DNA of 64,000 nucleotides, from assembly GCA_027923965.1 (NCBI GenBank), contig AP026969.1:2046001-2110000 (forward strand), read 5' to 3'. Positions 8,420 through 18,662 of the stretch are shown here, one piece after another (positions within the stretch are counted from its first letter, which is position 1; every line of letters starts with the position of its first letter). Position numbers and translations under genes: made by a program. This stretch comes from Comamonadaceae bacterium OS-1. GTDB lineage: Bacteria > Pseudomonadota > Gammaproteobacteria > Burkholderiales > Burkholderiaceae_C. The notes under the pieces were generated by a model. It was not told the DNA's origin. It worked only from the letters and a program-made list of their open reading frames with translations, and did not search any database.

Positions 8420-10581
8420 TCAAGCATCACTGTGGCCAGGGGTGGCAGGTTGAGCACTACGGAATACGGTTTACCGTGCATGGACACGGCCTCAGCAGAA
8501 GCCGTGCCAAGTGGCGTGCCGACGTTGCTGCCGCCGTAGTGCGCCGAGTCGGTATTGAGCTTTTCGTAGTATGTACCAGCCTGCGGTACACCGAGCCGGT
8601 ATCCATTCCAGACGTTGGGGGTGAAGTTGCATACCACCACGATGAAGCTGCTGTCGTCCACGCCGCGGCGGATGAAGCTGATCACTGAGCGCTCGGTATC
8701 GTTGTGCTCGATCCACTCGAAACCAGCGGGTTCAAAGTCTTGCTGGTACAGCGCCGGGGTATTGCGGTAGAGCTGGTTCAGGTCGCGCACCAGCAGTTGC
8801 ATGCCGGCGTGGGGGGCTTGGTCCAGCAGATGCCAGTCCAGGCTTTGCTCGAAGTTCCATTCGCGGTCCTGGGCAAATTCGCAGCCCATGAACAGCAGTT
8901 TCTTGCCGGGGTGGCCAAACATATAGCCCATGAAGGCGCGCAGATTGGCAAATTGCTGCCAGCGGTCGCCGGGCATCTTGTTCAGCAGCGAGCCCTTGCC
9001 GTGCACCACTTCGTCGTGCGAGATCGGCAGCACGAAGTTTTCGGTAAACGCATATACCAAGCTGAAGCTGATTTCGCCCTGGTGGTGCTTACGGTAGATA
9101 GGATCGCGCTCCATGTAAGCCAGGGTGTCGTGCATCCAGCCCATGTTCCATTTGTAGTGGAAGCCCAGGCCCCCGGCATAGGTGGGGCGGGATACCGACG
9201 GGAAGGCGGTGGACTCTTCTGCCAGGGTGATGGACTGGGGCCGCTCGGTGCCCACTACCTCGTTCATGCGCTTCAAAAAGGCGATGGTTTCCAGGTTTTC
9301 GCGGCCACCGTGCACGTTGGGAATCCATTCCCCGGCCTTGCGGCTGTAGTCGCGGTAGAGCATGGAAGCCACCGCATCCACGCGCAGGCCGTCCACGCCA
9401 AAGCGCTCCAGCCAGTACAGGCCGTTGCCCAGCAGGAAGTTGCTGACTTCGGTGCGGCCCAGGTTGTAGATCAGGGTGTTCCAGTCGTTGTGGAAGCCTT
9501 CGCGCGGGTCGGCGTATTCGTACAGGTGCGTGCCATCAAAGTTGCCCAGGCCGTGCGCGTCGGTGGGGAAGTGGGCGGGCACCCAGTCCAGGATCATGCC
9601 CACACCTTCGGCGTGGCAACGCGCCACGAAGCGGGCAAAACCGGCGGCATCGCCAAACCGGGCGGTTGGCGCGTACATGCCCACCGGCTGGTAACCCCAG
9701 GAGCCGTCAAATGGGTGCTCGCTGATGGGCAGCAGCTCAATATGGGTAAAGCCCATGTCGCGGGCGTAGAGCAGCAGGGTGTCGCCGAGTTCGTCCCAGT
9801 CCAGCCACTGGTTGCCCTCCTTGCGCCGCCAGGAGCCCAGATGCACCTCGTAGATGCTGATGGGCGCATTCAGTGCATTGGCCTGTTTGCGGGTGGTGGA
9901 TGGCGGCACAAACGGAGGCATGTTGGCGACCACACTGGCCGTGGCCGGGCGCAATTCGGCTTGCAGGGCGTAGGGGTCGGAGCGGGCGGGCAGCACCTCG
10001 CCGCCCTGGGTACGGATCTCGTACTTGTATTTGGCCCCGACCTGCACGCCGGGCAGAAACAGTTCCCACACACCGCATTCACGGCGCAGGCGCATGGGGT
10101 GGCAGCGCCCATCCCAGAAGTTGAAGTCGCCCACCACGCTGACGCGGCTGGCATTGGGGGCCCACACGGCGAAGCGGGTGCCCGCCACGCCTTCCATCAC
10201 GGTAGGTTGTGCGCCCAGCACCTCGTAGGGCCGCAGATGCGTGCCTTCGCCCAGCAACCACACATCCATTTCGCCCAGCACGGTGGGGAAGCGGTAGGGG
10301 TCGTCGATGGTGGCGCTGTGGCCATCCGCCCATTGCACCTGCAGGCGGTAGGCTGCGCCGGGGGCCAGCGTGACTTCGCCTTCAAAGAAACCGGCTTCGT
10401 CCTGCACGGCCAACGGCCCCAGCACCATGCCCTTGGCCGACTCCACCACCACGCTATTTGCCCCGGGAAGGAAACAGCGTATCGACGTGGGGCCCGTGGC
10501 CAGCGCGTGCGGGCCAAGTACCGCAAATGGGTCTCCGTGGCGTGCGCCACAAATCATTTCAACATCATGGGCGTGCAGCAT
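8407..10581 (-). CDS. glgB: 1,4-alpha-glucan branching enzyme
   Basis: Introduces alpha-1,6 branches into glycogen. The 724-residue protein has an N-terminal CBM48-like domain pair, then the GH13 barrel with [44 protein letters not shown] (nucleophile Asp), [14 protein letters not shown] (acid Glu) and [16 protein letters not shown]. These are classical GlgB signatures and the length is typical. It lies 80 bp downstream of glgP and overlaps glgX, giving a glgP-glgB-glgX order on the minus strand. The ATG at 10581 opens with [20 protein letters not shown], a normal GlgB N-terminus. Confidence 0.96.
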   Translation of the reverse strand: MLHAHDVEMICGARHGDPFAVLGPHALATGPTSIRCFLPGANSVVVESAKGMVLGPLAVQDEAGFFEGEVTLAPGAAYRLQVQWADGHSATIDDPYRFPTVLGEMDVWLLGEGTHLRPYEVLGAQPTVMEGVAGTRFAVWAPNASRVSVVGDFNFWDGRCHPMRLRRECGVWELFLPGVQVGAKYKYEIRTQGGEVLPARSDPYALQAELRPATASVVANMPPFVPPSTTRKQANALNAPISIYEVHLGSWRRKEGNQWLDWDELGDTLLLYARDMGFTHIELLPISEHPFDGSWGYQPVGMYAPTARFGDAAGFARFVARCHAEGVGMILDWVPAHFPTDAHGLGNFDGTHLYEYADPREGFHNDWNTLIYNLGRTEVSNFLLGNGLYWLERFGVDGLRVDAVASMLYRDYSRKAGEWIPNVHGGRENLETIAFLKRMNEVVGTERPQSITLAEESTAFPSVSRPTYAGGLGFHYKWNMGWMHDTLAYMERDPIYRKHHQGEISFSLVYAFTENFVLPISHDEVVHGKGSLLNKMPGDRWQQFANLRAFMGYMFGHPGKKLLFMGCEFAQDREWNFEQSLDWHLLDQAPHAGMQLLVRDLNQLYRNTPALYQQDFEPAGFEWIEHNDTERSVISFIRRGVDDSSFIVVVCNFTPNVWNGYRLGVPQAGTYYEKLNTDSAHYGGSNVGTPLGTASAEAVSMHGKPYSVVLNLPPLATVMLEWKA

Positions 10582-10661
10582 AAGAACCGATCTAGAGTGG
10601 GTTTACATGGAGGGAATCGCGCTATTGCGGTGTTGTCTGTCACCGCAGTTTGGGCCATTTT

Positions 10662-13103
10662 TTATAGCGCGTTCGGAGCGTCTGCCGCGATATGCCAGAT
10701 TTGCTGGGCGTATTCGCGGATGGTGCGGTCGGAGGAGAACACCCCCATACCCGCCACATTGGTGATGGCCTTCGCGCACCAGGCGGACGGCTGGCGGTAC
10801 AGGTCGTCTACCTGGGATTGGGTGGCCACATAGGAGGCATAGTCGGCCAGCAGCAGGTAGTGGTCGCCACCCCACAGCAGCGAATCCACCAGGGCGCGGT
10901 AACGGCCAGGTTCGTCGGGCGAGAATTGGCCGCCCGAGATCGCGTCCAGCACGGCCTTTAGGGCCGGTGTACTGTCGTAGTAGCGCATGGGCTGGTAGCC
11001 GTGTTGCTTCAAGGCCTGCACTTCGGGAGTCTTGAGGCCAAAGATGAAGATGTTGTCGTCACCCACGTTTTGCCGGATTTCGATGTTGGCACCGTCGTCG
11101 GTACCGATGGTCAGCGCGCCGTTCAGGGCCAGCTTCATGTTGCCGGTGCCTGAGGCTTCGGTGCCTGCGGTAGAAATCTGCTCGGACAGATCGGCACCCG
11201 GCATGATGATTTCGGCTACCGACACCCCGTAGTTGGGCATGAACACCAGCTTGAGCTTGTCGCCGATGCGGGGGTCGTTGTTGATGACACTACCCACGTC
11301 GTGGATCAGCCGGATGATGGACTTGGCCGTCACATAGCTGGACGCGGCCTTGCCGGCAAAAATCACGGTGCGCGGCACCCAGTCGGCGGTCGGGTTGGCC
11401 AAAATGGCCTGGTAGCGGGTAACCACGTGTAAAACATTCAACAGCTGGCGCTTGTATTCGTGGATGCGTTTCACCTGCACGTCAAACAGGCTGTCGGGGC
11501 TGACCTTGATGCCGGTGCTCTTTTCAATCGCGTTGGCCAGACGTACCTTGTTGGCCCGCTTGACTTCCATGAAGGACTTTTGGAAGGCCGCGTCGTCTTT
11601 TTTGGCCTTGAGTTTTTGCAGTTGGTCCAGGTCCAGGCGCCAGCCCTTGCCCAGGGTGCTATCTAACAGATTCGACAAACCAGGGTTGGCCTGGGCCAAC
11701 CAGCGGCGCGGGGTCACGCCATTGGTCATGTTGGTGAAACGGTCGGGCCAGATGGCGGCGAAGTCGGCAAAAATGGTTTGCACCAGCAGCTCGGAGTGCA
11801 GGGCCGAAACACCGTTAACCTTGTGGCTACCCACGATGGACAGGTTGGCCATGCGCACGCGGCGCTCGCCCTGTTCGTCGATCAGCGACAGCCGCGCCAG
11901 GAAGGCGTTGTCGCCCGGACGGTGCCGGGCCGCCATTTCCAGAAATTCCTTGTTGATGCGGAAGATGATTTCCAGGTGGCGCGGCAGCACGTGCTGCATC
12001 AGGCCCACCGGCCAGGTTTCCAGTGCCTCGGGCATCAGGGTGTGGTTGGTGTACGAGAAGGTCTTGCAGCAGATAGCCCAGGCTTTGTCCCAGGGCATGC
12101 CGTGCTCGTCGCACAGAACCCGCACCAACTCGGCCACGCCAATGGCGGGGTGGGTGTCGTTCAAATGGATGGCGACGTGCTCGGCCAGGTTGTCCAGGGA
12201 GGGGTGTTCGCGCAGGTGGCGCACCACCAGGTCTTGCACTGACGCGGACACAAAGAAATACTCTTGCTTCAGGCGCAGTTCGCGCCCGGCAGGCGTGCTG
12301 TCGTTGGGGTACAGCACCCACGAGATGTTTTCGTACTCGTTTTTCAAGCTCGCTGCACGGGCGTAGTCACCGGTGTTGAAGGCGTTCAGGTCGATATGGG
12401 CGGGTGCCACGGCCTTCCACAGGCGCAAGGTGCTGACTTTTTCGGTGCCGTGGCCGGGCACCACCATGTCGTAGGCCTTGGCAGCCACTTCACCGGCGTT
12501 GCGCCAGATGGGGGTGCCGTCCACGTGCTCGACCCAGCCGCCAAAGCGCACGGGGTAGCTGATGTCGGCACGGGGAAACTCCCAGGGCGTGCCGTTTTCC
12601 AGCCAGGGGTCGGGGTATTCCATTTGCGCGCCGTTCTGGATGTCTTGCGCAAACATGCCGTACTCGTAGCGGATGCCGTAGCCGAAGGAGGGCAGGCCGA
12701 CGGTGGCCATGGAATCCAGAAAACAGGCGGCCAGGCGGCCCAGGCCCCCATTGCCCAACGCAGCATCGGGCTCGCGGTCGGCTACGGTTTCCAGGGTTTG
12801 GGCAAATTTTTGCAGGCCTGTGGCGGCTTGGCCACGGATGTCCAGCGCGCCCAGCGCATTGGACAGGGTGCGGCCCATCAAGAATTCCATCGACAAATAC
12901 ACCACACGGCGGGCTTTGGCGGCCTGGTCGCGGGCCTGGGTTTGCACCCAGCGTTGGGACAGTTGCTGGCGGGCCACTTGCGACACGGCCAGCATGAGAT
13001 CGTTGGGGGTGGCTTCTGCGGGGCTGACGCCGACTGTGTCGAGCAAATGCTGCTCGATGCTGGCTTGTATGGAGGTGGCGGTAGGGACAATACGCTGGGT
13101 CAC
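10662..13103 (-). CDS. glgP: Glycogen/maltodextrin phosphorylase
   Basis: Releases glucose 1-phosphate from glycogen chain ends using pyridoxal phosphate. About 813 residues. Visible are the N-terminal EFLMGRTLSNALGALDI segment, DAALGNGGLGRLAACFLDS, and the PLP region EASGTGNMKLALNGALTIGT with the cofactor lysine in NMKLALNG. I prefer the GTG start at 13103 because AAGGA sits 7 nt upstream; a GTG at 13130 would add nine residues. It is divergent from glgC, and a LacI-type operator half-matched to that of treS lies 68-83 nt above the start. Confidence 0.95.
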   Translation of the reverse strand: MTQRIVPTATSIQASIEQHLLDTVGVSPAEATPNDLMLAVSQVARQQLSQRWVQTQARDQAAKARRVVYLSMEFLMGRTLSNALGALDIRGQAATGLQKFAQTLETVADREPDAALGNGGLGRLAACFLDSMATVGLPSFGYGIRYEYGMFAQDIQNGAQMEYPDPWLENGTPWEFPRADISYPVRFGGWVEHVDGTPIWRNAGEVAAKAYDMVVPGHGTEKVSTLRLWKAVAPAHIDLNAFNTGDYARAASLKNEYENISWVLYPNDSTPAGRELRLKQEYFFVSASVQDLVVRHLREHPSLDNLAEHVAIHLNDTHPAIGVAELVRVLCDEHGMPWDKAWAICCKTFSYTNHTLMPEALETWPVGLMQHVLPRHLEIIFRINKEFLEMAARHRPGDNAFLARLSLIDEQGERRVRMANLSIVGSHKVNGVSALHSELLVQTIFADFAAIWPDRFTNMTNGVTPRRWLAQANPGLSNLLDSTLGKGWRLDLDQLQKLKAKKDDAAFQKSFMEVKRANKVRLANAIEKSTGIKVSPDSLFDVQVKRIHEYKRQLLNVLHVVTRYQAILANPTADWVPRTVIFAGKAASSYVTAKSIIRLIHDVGSVINNDPRIGDKLKLVFMPNYGVSVAEIIMPGADLSEQISTAGTEASGTGNMKLALNGALTIGTDDGANIEIRQNVGDDNIFIFGLKTPEVQALKQHGYQPMRYYDSTPALKAVLDAISGGQFSPDEPGRYRALVDSLLWGGDHYLLLADYASYVATQSQVDDLYRQPSAWCAKAITNVAGMGVFSSDRTIREYAQQIWHIAADAPNAL

Positions 13104-13170
13104 AGGGGCATCCTTTATGTGGGTTGGCACAAGCCGGAATCCGATGTTCGGATGGCTTTTTTTCTAGTCT

Positions 13171-13186
13171 AAGCGCTTTGAATGCG
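13171..13186. promoter_or_regulatory. Operator-like site in the glgP-glgC divergent promoter region
   Basis: AAGCGCTTTGAATGCG is identical to 16 bases of the site upstream of treS, in the same orientation relative to the gene it precedes. It abuts a possible glgP -10 (TAGACT on the minus strand). The rest of this 280-bp divergent region holds a direct repeat of GGTAAC around CGGCC (about 13219-13235) but no gene. Confidence 0.45.
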
Positions 13187-13383
13187 GGTACACCGCTTAT
13201 TTTGAGAATTCTCGCACGAGGTAACCGGCCGGTAACTGTTTTTTAAATCCTCGGATTAAGATGCTGGCGTTAACCAAAAACCCGGTCAACAATTAGCCCA
13301 GGAGTTGCGCCAGTTTCCCCGTTTGCCCAGAAGGCCTGCAGGGGCCGACCCGTAAATCCTAATCCCTTCTCTGGAGACAAAAA

Positions 13384-14652
13384 ATGCAGCAAAACAACTT
13401 AGCGCTCGGACTGGACCTGCCCAAACGGGCGATTGCACTGGTGCTCGCCGGTGGGCGCGGCAGCCGACTGATGAACCTGACAGACCGCCGCGCCAAACCC
13501 GCGGTGTATTTTGGCGGCAAGTTCCGCATTGTTGACTTTGCGCTGTCCAACTGTTTGAACTCCGGTATCCGCCGCATTGGTGTGATTACCCAGTACAAAT
13601 CGCATAGTTTGTTGCGCCATATGCAGCGCGGCTGGGCATTTTTGAAAAACGAGATGAACGAGTTTGTCGATCTGCTGCCCGCACAGCAGCGCAACGACAA
13701 CGAAAACTGGTACCGGGGCACGGCCGACGCGGTCTACCAGAACCACGACATTCTGGAGAGCTACGGTGCCGACTACATCGTGGTGTTGGCAGGCGACCAC
13801 ATTTACAAGATGAATTACGCCCTGATGCTGGCCGACCATGTGGCCCAGGGCCGTGAATGCACAGTGGGCTGCATCGCCGTGCCACGCTCCGAGGCCACCG
13901 CTTTCGGGGTCATGGCCATCGACGACAACCGCCTGATCACCGAATTTCTGGAAAAGCCCGCCGACCCACCGTCCATGCCCGGCAACCCTGACATGTCGCT
14001 GGCCAGCATGGGCATCTATATCTTCAACGCCGCCTTCCTGTACGCCGAGCTCGAACGCGACATGGCCGACCCCACGTCCAGCCACGACTTCGGCAAGGAC
14101 ATCATCCCCCGCGCCGTGCGCAACGGCCTGGCTACCGCCCACCCGTTCTCCATGAGCTGCGTACCGAATGCAGCCGAAGACGAACCGTATTGGCGCGATG
14201 TCGGCACGATCGATGCCTACTGGGATGCCAATATCGACCTGACCGCTACCGAGCCCAAGCTCAACCTGTACGACACCCATTGGCCGATCTGGACCTACCA
14301 GGCCCAGCTGCCACCGGCCAAGTTTGTCCACAACACCGACGACCGGCGCGGCATGGCGATCGAGTCCATGGTGTCGGGTGGCTGCATTGTGTCGGGCAGC
14401 GTGCACCGTTCGGTGTTGTTCTCCAGCGTCAGGGTGCACTCGTATTCGGATGTCAAGTGGTCGGTGCTCCTGCCCGATGTACAGATTGGCCGTGGCGCAC
14501 GCATCAACCGGGCGGTGATCGACCGCGGCTGCGTCATCCCCGATGGCATGGTGATCGGCGAAGACGCGGCGCTGGATGCCGAGCGCTTCCACCGCAGTGA
14601 AAACGGCATCACGCTGGTCACCTCGGCCATGCTGAAAAAGCTGGCGGGATGA
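13384..14652 (+). CDS. glgC: Glucose-1-phosphate adenylyltransferase
   Basis: Makes ADP-glucose, the committed donor for glycogen synthesis. The 422-residue protein begins with the nucleotide-binding loop [20 protein letters not shown] and [20 protein letters not shown], and continues with [26 protein letters not shown] and EFLEKP, then a left-handed beta-helix region (about 300-415). All are standard for bacterial GlgC. CTGGAGA lies upstream of the ATG. The stop overlaps the glgA start as ATGA, so the two are translationally coupled. It faces glgP across a shared promoter region. Confidence 0.97.
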   Translation: MQQNNLALGLDLPKRAIALVLAGGRGSRLMNLTDRRAKPAVYFGGKFRIVDFALSNCLNSGIRRIGVITQYKSHSLLRHMQRGWAFLKNEMNEFVDLLPAQQRNDNENWYRGTADAVYQNHDILESYGADYIVVLAGDHIYKMNYALMLADHVAQGRECTVGCIAVPRSEATAFGVMAIDDNRLITEFLEKPADPPSMPGNPDMSLASMGIYIFNAAFLYAELERDMADPTSSHDFGKDIIPRAVRNGLATAHPFSMSCVPNAAEDEPYWRDVGTIDAYWDANIDLTATEPKLNLYDTHWPIWTYQAQLPPAKFVHNTDDRRGMAIESMVSGGCIVSGSVHRSVLFSSVRVHSYSDVKWSVLLPDVQIGRGARINRAVIDRGCVIPDGMVIGEDAALDAERFHRSENGITLVTSAMLKKLAG

Positions 14653-16115
14653 AAGTCCTGCAAGTAGGGGCCGAGGTTTTTCCTCTGGTCAAAACCGGCG
14701 GTCTGGCCGACGTGCTGGGGGCCTTGCCCCAGGCCCTGGTGGCCGCCGGTGCCGATGTGCGCCTGCTGCTGCCCGGCTTTCCCGCGATCCTGGCTGGCTT
14801 GAAAAAGCCGGTCGTGGTGTGCGAGATCGGTGCGGCTTTTGGCGCGGCGCGGGTGCGCCTGCTGCGCGGCACCATTGCCGCCAGTGGCATTTCGGCCTAT
14901 GTGGTCGATGCGCCTTACTACTACCAGCGCGCGGGCAACCCGTACCTGGGTGCCGATGGTGTCGAATGGCCCGACAACGCCCAGCGCTTTGCCCTGCTGG
15001 GCTGGGTGGCGGCGCATGTGGCAGCGGGCGGGCTCGACCCCGCCTGGACCCCGGACGTGCTGCACGCCCACGACTGGCACGCCGGCATGGCCTGCGCCTA
15101 CCTGGCTTCCAACCAGGCGGCCACGGTCGCCACCGTCTACACCGTGCACAACCTGGCCTACCAGGGCCTGTTCGATGCCAAGGACTTCCATTTGCTGGGC
15201 TTGCCGGTGCGCTTCATGGACCCGACCCGGCTGGAATACCACGGCAAGTTCTCGTTCATGAAGGCCGGGCTCACCCATGCCCAGCGCGTCACCACCGTCA
15301 GCCCCAGCTACGCCGCCGAGATTGCCACCACCGAGTTTGGTTGCGGTCTGGACGGCGTGGTGCGTTCGCGCGGTGCCGACGTGTCCGGCATCCTGAACGG
15401 GGTGGACGACGCAGTCTGGGACCCAGCGGTGGACAAGGACATCACCACCCCGTACTCGGCCACCGCACTGGCGGGCAAGGCCGTGTGCAAGGCCGCCTTG
15501 CAAAAGGAACTCGGTCTGCAGGTGGATACCACACGGCCCTTGTTCACCCTGGTGAGCCGCCTGACACAGCAGAAGGGCCTGGATCTGGTGCTGGCCGCCA
15601 TTCCCGAAATGCTGGCTGCGGGTGCGCAACTGGCCGTGCAGGGCAGTGGCGATGCCGCGCTGGAAAAAGCCTTTACCGAAGCCGCCGCAGCCCACCCGGG
15701 GCAGGTGGCCGTGCGCCTGGGCTACGACGAAAAGTTTGCCCACCAGATGATTGCCGGAGCCGATGCCATGCTGGTGCCGTCCCGGTTTGAACCCTGCGGG
15801 CTGACCCAGCTCTATGCCCTGCGTTACGGCACCGTGCCGGTGGTACGGCGCGTCGGCGGGCTGATCGACACCGTAGTGGACACCAGCGAGACCAGCCTGC
15901 AGGAAGACACCGCCACCGGCTTCATGTTCGGCCCTGCCAACAAGGAGGCCCTGGCCCTGGCGGTACACCGCACCGTGCAGGCTTTTGGCCAGCCAACGGT
16001 GTGGGCGCAATTGCAGCAGCGTGGCATGGCGCAAAACTTCTCCTGGGCCGCTGCGGCCACGCAGTATCTGGCCTTGTACCAGACGCTATGTTCACCCGCC
16101 AAGGCTAAAAAATAG
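14649..16115 (+). CDS. glgA: Glycogen synthase (ADP-glucose dependent)
   Basis: GT5 enzyme that extends alpha-1,4-glucan using ADP-glucose from GlgC. The 488-residue protein has [16 protein letters not shown] near the N-terminus, [29 protein letters not shown], and the C-terminal nucleotide-sugar site [20 protein letters not shown] followed by GGLIDTV. Length and both Rossmann halves fit GlgA. It overlaps glgC by 4 bp and is followed by a hairpin with a T-run at 16184-16216. Confidence 0.97.
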   Translation: MKVLQVGAEVFPLVKTGGLADVLGALPQALVAAGADVRLLLPGFPAILAGLKKPVVVCEIGAAFGAARVRLLRGTIAASGISAYVVDAPYYYQRAGNPYLGADGVEWPDNAQRFALLGWVAAHVAAGGLDPAWTPDVLHAHDWHAGMACAYLASNQAATVATVYTVHNLAYQGLFDAKDFHLLGLPVRFMDPTRLEYHGKFSFMKAGLTHAQRVTTVSPSYAAEIATTEFGCGLDGVVRSRGADVSGILNGVDDAVWDPAVDKDITTPYSATALAGKAVCKAALQKELGLQVDTTRPLFTLVSRLTQQKGLDLVLAAIPEMLAAGAQLAVQGSGDAALEKAFTEAAAAHPGQVAVRLGYDEKFAHQMIAGADAMLVPSRFEPCGLTQLYALRYGTVPVVRRVGGLIDTVVDTSETSLQEDTATGFMFGPANKEALALAVHRTVQAFGQPTVWAQLQQRGMAQNFSWAAAATQYLALYQTLCSPAKAKK

Positions 16116-16183
16116 CCAAAAAGTGCCATGCGGGAGGCTGTCGGAAAAGCACGCGGGGCGTGACTACAATTCCGCCAGTCCAT

Positions 16184-16216
16184 CCGGCCGTCCTCAGCGA
16201 GGATGGCCGGGTTTTT
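16184..16216 (+). terminator. Intrinsic terminator or leader hairpin between glgA and the mutase gene
   Basis: A 12-bp stem (16184-16195 with 16199-16210, one G-U pair) with a 3-nt AGC loop is followed by GTTTTT. It would end glgCA transcription. A TACAAT hexamer at 16165-16170 lies upstream, so a transcript starting there would carry this hairpin in its leader. Confidence 0.7.
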
Positions 16217-16239
16217 GATCTACCAACTCCCGTCACACC

Positions 16240-17637
16240 ATGCACATCGCCAGCTCCATTTTCAAAGCCTACGATATCCGCGGCATCGTCCCCACCACGG
16301 TAGACGAGGCCGTTGCCGAGGGCATCGGCAAGGCTTTTGGCACGATTGCCCTGGCAGAGGGCGAAACCACGGTGGCGGTGGGGCGCGATGGCCGTCTGAG
16401 CGGCCCCTCGCTGGTAGCGGCGCTGATCCGCGGCCTGGTGGCAGTGGGTGTTGAGGTGATCGATGTGGGCACGGTGACCACGCCCTTGCTGTACTTCGCG
16501 GCCAATACCCTGTGCCGCAGCGGCATCCAGGTCACCGGCAGCCACAACCCCAAGGACTACAACGGCTTCAAGATGGTCATGGGTGGCCGCGCCATCCATG
16601 GCGACGAAATCCAGGCCCTGCGCCGTATGATGGAAACCGAGACCTGGTTGCCCCAGGCCGGTGGATCGGTGCGCAGCGTGGATGTGCTACCCGCCTACAC
16701 CGCCCGCATCGTCTCCGACATCCAACTGGCCCGCCCGATGAAGATCGTGGTCGATTCGGGCAACGGCATTGCGGGTGCATCGGCTCCCGACATCCTGCGC
16801 GCCATCGGCTGCGAGGTGATCGAGTTGTTCAGCGAGGTGGACGGTAACTTCCCCAACCACCACCCCGACCCCAGCAAGCCCGAAAACCTGCTGGACCTGA
16901 TCGCTGCGCTGAAAACCAGTGGTGCCGAGCTGGGCCTGGCTTTTGACGGCGACGGCGACCGCCTGGGCATCGTTACCCAGGACGGAACCAACATCTACCC
17001 CGACCGCCAGATGCAGCTGTTCGCCGAAGACGTGCTGCGCCGCGTCCCTGGTGGCACGATTTTGTTTGACGTGAAATGCTCGCAGCGCCTGGCCCCGGCC
17101 ATTGCCGCTGCCGGTGGCCAGCCGCTGATGTTCAAAACCGGCCACTCGCTGATCAAGGCCAAGATGAAAGAAATCGAAGCCGCGGGCGGCCAGGCCCCGC
17201 TGGGAGGCGAAATGAGCGGCCACATTTTCTTCAAGGAACGCTGGTTCGGCTTTGACGACGGCACCTACGCGGGCTGCCGCCTGCTAGAGATCCTGAGCCA
17301 GTCGCCCGATGCCAATGTGGTGCTCAACGGCTTGCCGACCAGCTTCTCCACGCCTGAGCTGAATGTGGCCTGTGCCGAAGGGGAGCCGCCCGTGGTGGTG
17401 GCCAAGGCCCTGGCCATGGTGGACTTTGCCGCGCCCGCGGTGGTCAGCACCATCGACGGCCTGCGCGTGGACTGGCCCGATGGCTTTGGCCTGGTGCGCG
17501 CCAGCAACACCACGCCGGTGCTGGTGCTGCGTTTTGAAGGCCACACGCCTGAAGCCCTGGAGCGCATCCAGCACGACATGCTGGCCCTGCTGCGCCGCGC
17601 CAAGCCCGATGCCACCCTGGCAGCCAGCGCACACTGA
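16240..17637 (+). CDS. Phosphomannomutase/phosphoglucomutase
   Basis: Alpha-D-phosphohexomutase of the AlgC/ManB type that interconverts hexose 1- and 6-phosphates. The 465-residue protein shows YDIRGIVPTT at the start, the phosphoserine loop VTGSHNPKDYNGF (Ser101), the metal loop LAFDGDGDRLG, the sugar loop GGEMSGHIFF and the C-terminal phosphate site VRASNTTPVLVLRFE. It lies between glycogen genes, which need glucose 1-phosphate, and lipopolysaccharide genes, which need mannose or heptose precursors. The stop codon touches the start of the heptosyltransferase operon. Confidence 0.93.
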   Translation: MHIASSIFKAYDIRGIVPTTVDEAVAEGIGKAFGTIALAEGETTVAVGRDGRLSGPSLVAALIRGLVAVGVEVIDVGTVTTPLLYFAANTLCRSGIQVTGSHNPKDYNGFKMVMGGRAIHGDEIQALRRMMETETWLPQAGGSVRSVDVLPAYTARIVSDIQLARPMKIVVDSGNGIAGASAPDILRAIGCEVIELFSEVDGNFPNHHPDPSKPENLLDLIAALKTSGAELGLAFDGDGDRLGIVTQDGTNIYPDRQMQLFAEDVLRRVPGGTILFDVKCSQRLAPAIAAAGGQPLMFKTGHSLIKAKMKEIEAAGGQAPLGGEMSGHIFFKERWFGFDDGTYAGCRLLEILSQSPDANVVLNGLPTSFSTPELNVACAEGEPPVVVAKALAMVDFAAPAVVSTIDGLRVDWPDGFGLVRASNTTPVLVLRFEGHTPEALERIQHDMLALLRRAKPDATLAASAH

Positions 17638-17663
17638 TGCCTGTCTCCGGTTCTGGGCAGGGC

Positions 17664-18662
17664 ATGCGGGTGCTGATCGTCAAGCTCTCGTCTTTTGGCG
17701 ACGTGGTCCAGACCCTGCCCACCCTGCACGACATGCGCCAGGCCTTGCCTCTGGCCGTCTTCGACTGGGTGGTCGAAGAATCCTTTGCTCCCTTGCTCCA
17801 GGCCCACGTGCCGCGCCTGGGCCGTGTCATTCCGCTGGCGCAACGGCGCTGGCGCAAAAGCCCGTTCAGCGCCAGCGTGCGGGCCGAAAAATCTGTCTTC
17901 ACCCAGACCCTGCAGGCCGAGGCCTACGACGTGGTGATTGACTTCCAGGGCCTGATCAAATCGGCCTTGGTCGCCCGCCAGGCACGGCTCGCGCCCGGTG
18001 GTTGGCGCGCCACCTACGGCAATGGCAGCGAAGACTGCGGCTATGAATGGCCGGTGCGTTTCATGGTGCAGCGTCCCCAGCCCATGCCGCCGCGCATCCA
18101 CTCGCTGCAGCGTTACCGCCGCCTGGCCGCATTGGCGCTGGGCTATCCGCCGCGGGAAGACGGCATTGCCTACGACGAATTGCAGGTGGTCCCCGCACAG
18201 CCCGATGGCAGCGTGATGCTGGTCCACGGCACCACCCGGGTTGAAAACGAATGGCCACTGGCGCACTGGGTACAAATTGGCCAGCGTCTGGCAGCCCAGG
18301 GATTGCCGGTCAGCGTGCCCCAGGCGAATGCCTATGAAGAAAAGTTTGCCCGCCAGCTCTGCCAGGCGATTGGCCCGCAGGCGCGCATGCTGCCGCGCAT
18401 GGGCTTGGCCGCGCTGGCCGCGCAAATGGCGGGCTGTGTGGGCGTGGTGGGGGTGGACTCGGGCCTGAGCCATCTGGCTGTGGCTTTGAACCTGCCGCAT
18501 GTGCAGATATTCAGCCAGCCGCGCATCTGGCGCGCCGGTCCGCTGGGCAGCGCCTACCAGGTGGCCGTGGGTGGGGCAAGGGCTCCCGATGTAGACACCG
18601 TGTGGCAGGCATGGCAAGCTGTGTGGCGCGTGTTCCACAACCCCCAGGCTGTTCCTGCATGA
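17664..18662 (+). CDS. waaC: Lipopolysaccharide heptosyltransferase I
   Basis: GT9 enzyme that adds the first heptose to Kdo2-lipid A at the inner membrane. About 332 residues. The N-terminus MRVLIVKLSSFGDVVQTLP is the GT9 signature, and the donor-site segment VGVDSGLSHLAVALNLPHVQ is typical of WaaC. I placed the start at 17664, where family similarity begins; an in-frame ATG at 17637 overlaps the mutase stop codon and would add nine residues. The stop overlaps the next gene's start (ATGA), making a tight mutase-waaC-heptosyltransferase-waaA operon. Confidence 0.9.
   Translation: MRVLIVKLSSFGDVVQTLPTLHDMRQALPLAVFDWVVEESFAPLLQAHVPRLGRVIPLAQRRWRKSPFSASVRAEKSVFTQTLQAEAYDVVIDFQGLIKSALVARQARLAPGGWRATYGNGSEDCGYEWPVRFMVQRPQPMPPRIHSLQRYRRLAALALGYPPREDGIAYDELQVVPAQPDGSVMLVHGTTRVENEWPLAHWVQIGQRLAAQGLPVSVPQANAYEEKFARQLCQAIGPQARMLPRMGLAALAAQMAGCVGVVGVDSGLSHLAVALNLPHVQIFSQPRIWRAGPLGSAYQVAVGGARAPDVDTVWQAWQAVWRVFHNPQAVPA

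Noticed and set aside
10626..10647. Hairpin TGCGGTG / CACCGCA between glgP and glgB
   Set aside because: Short stem with an 8-nt loop and no T-run on the minus strand, so not called a terminator.
8704..10833. A 709-codon open frame antisense to glgB
   Set aside because: Shadow of glgB with His/Gln/Ala/Val-rich low-information translation and no family motif.
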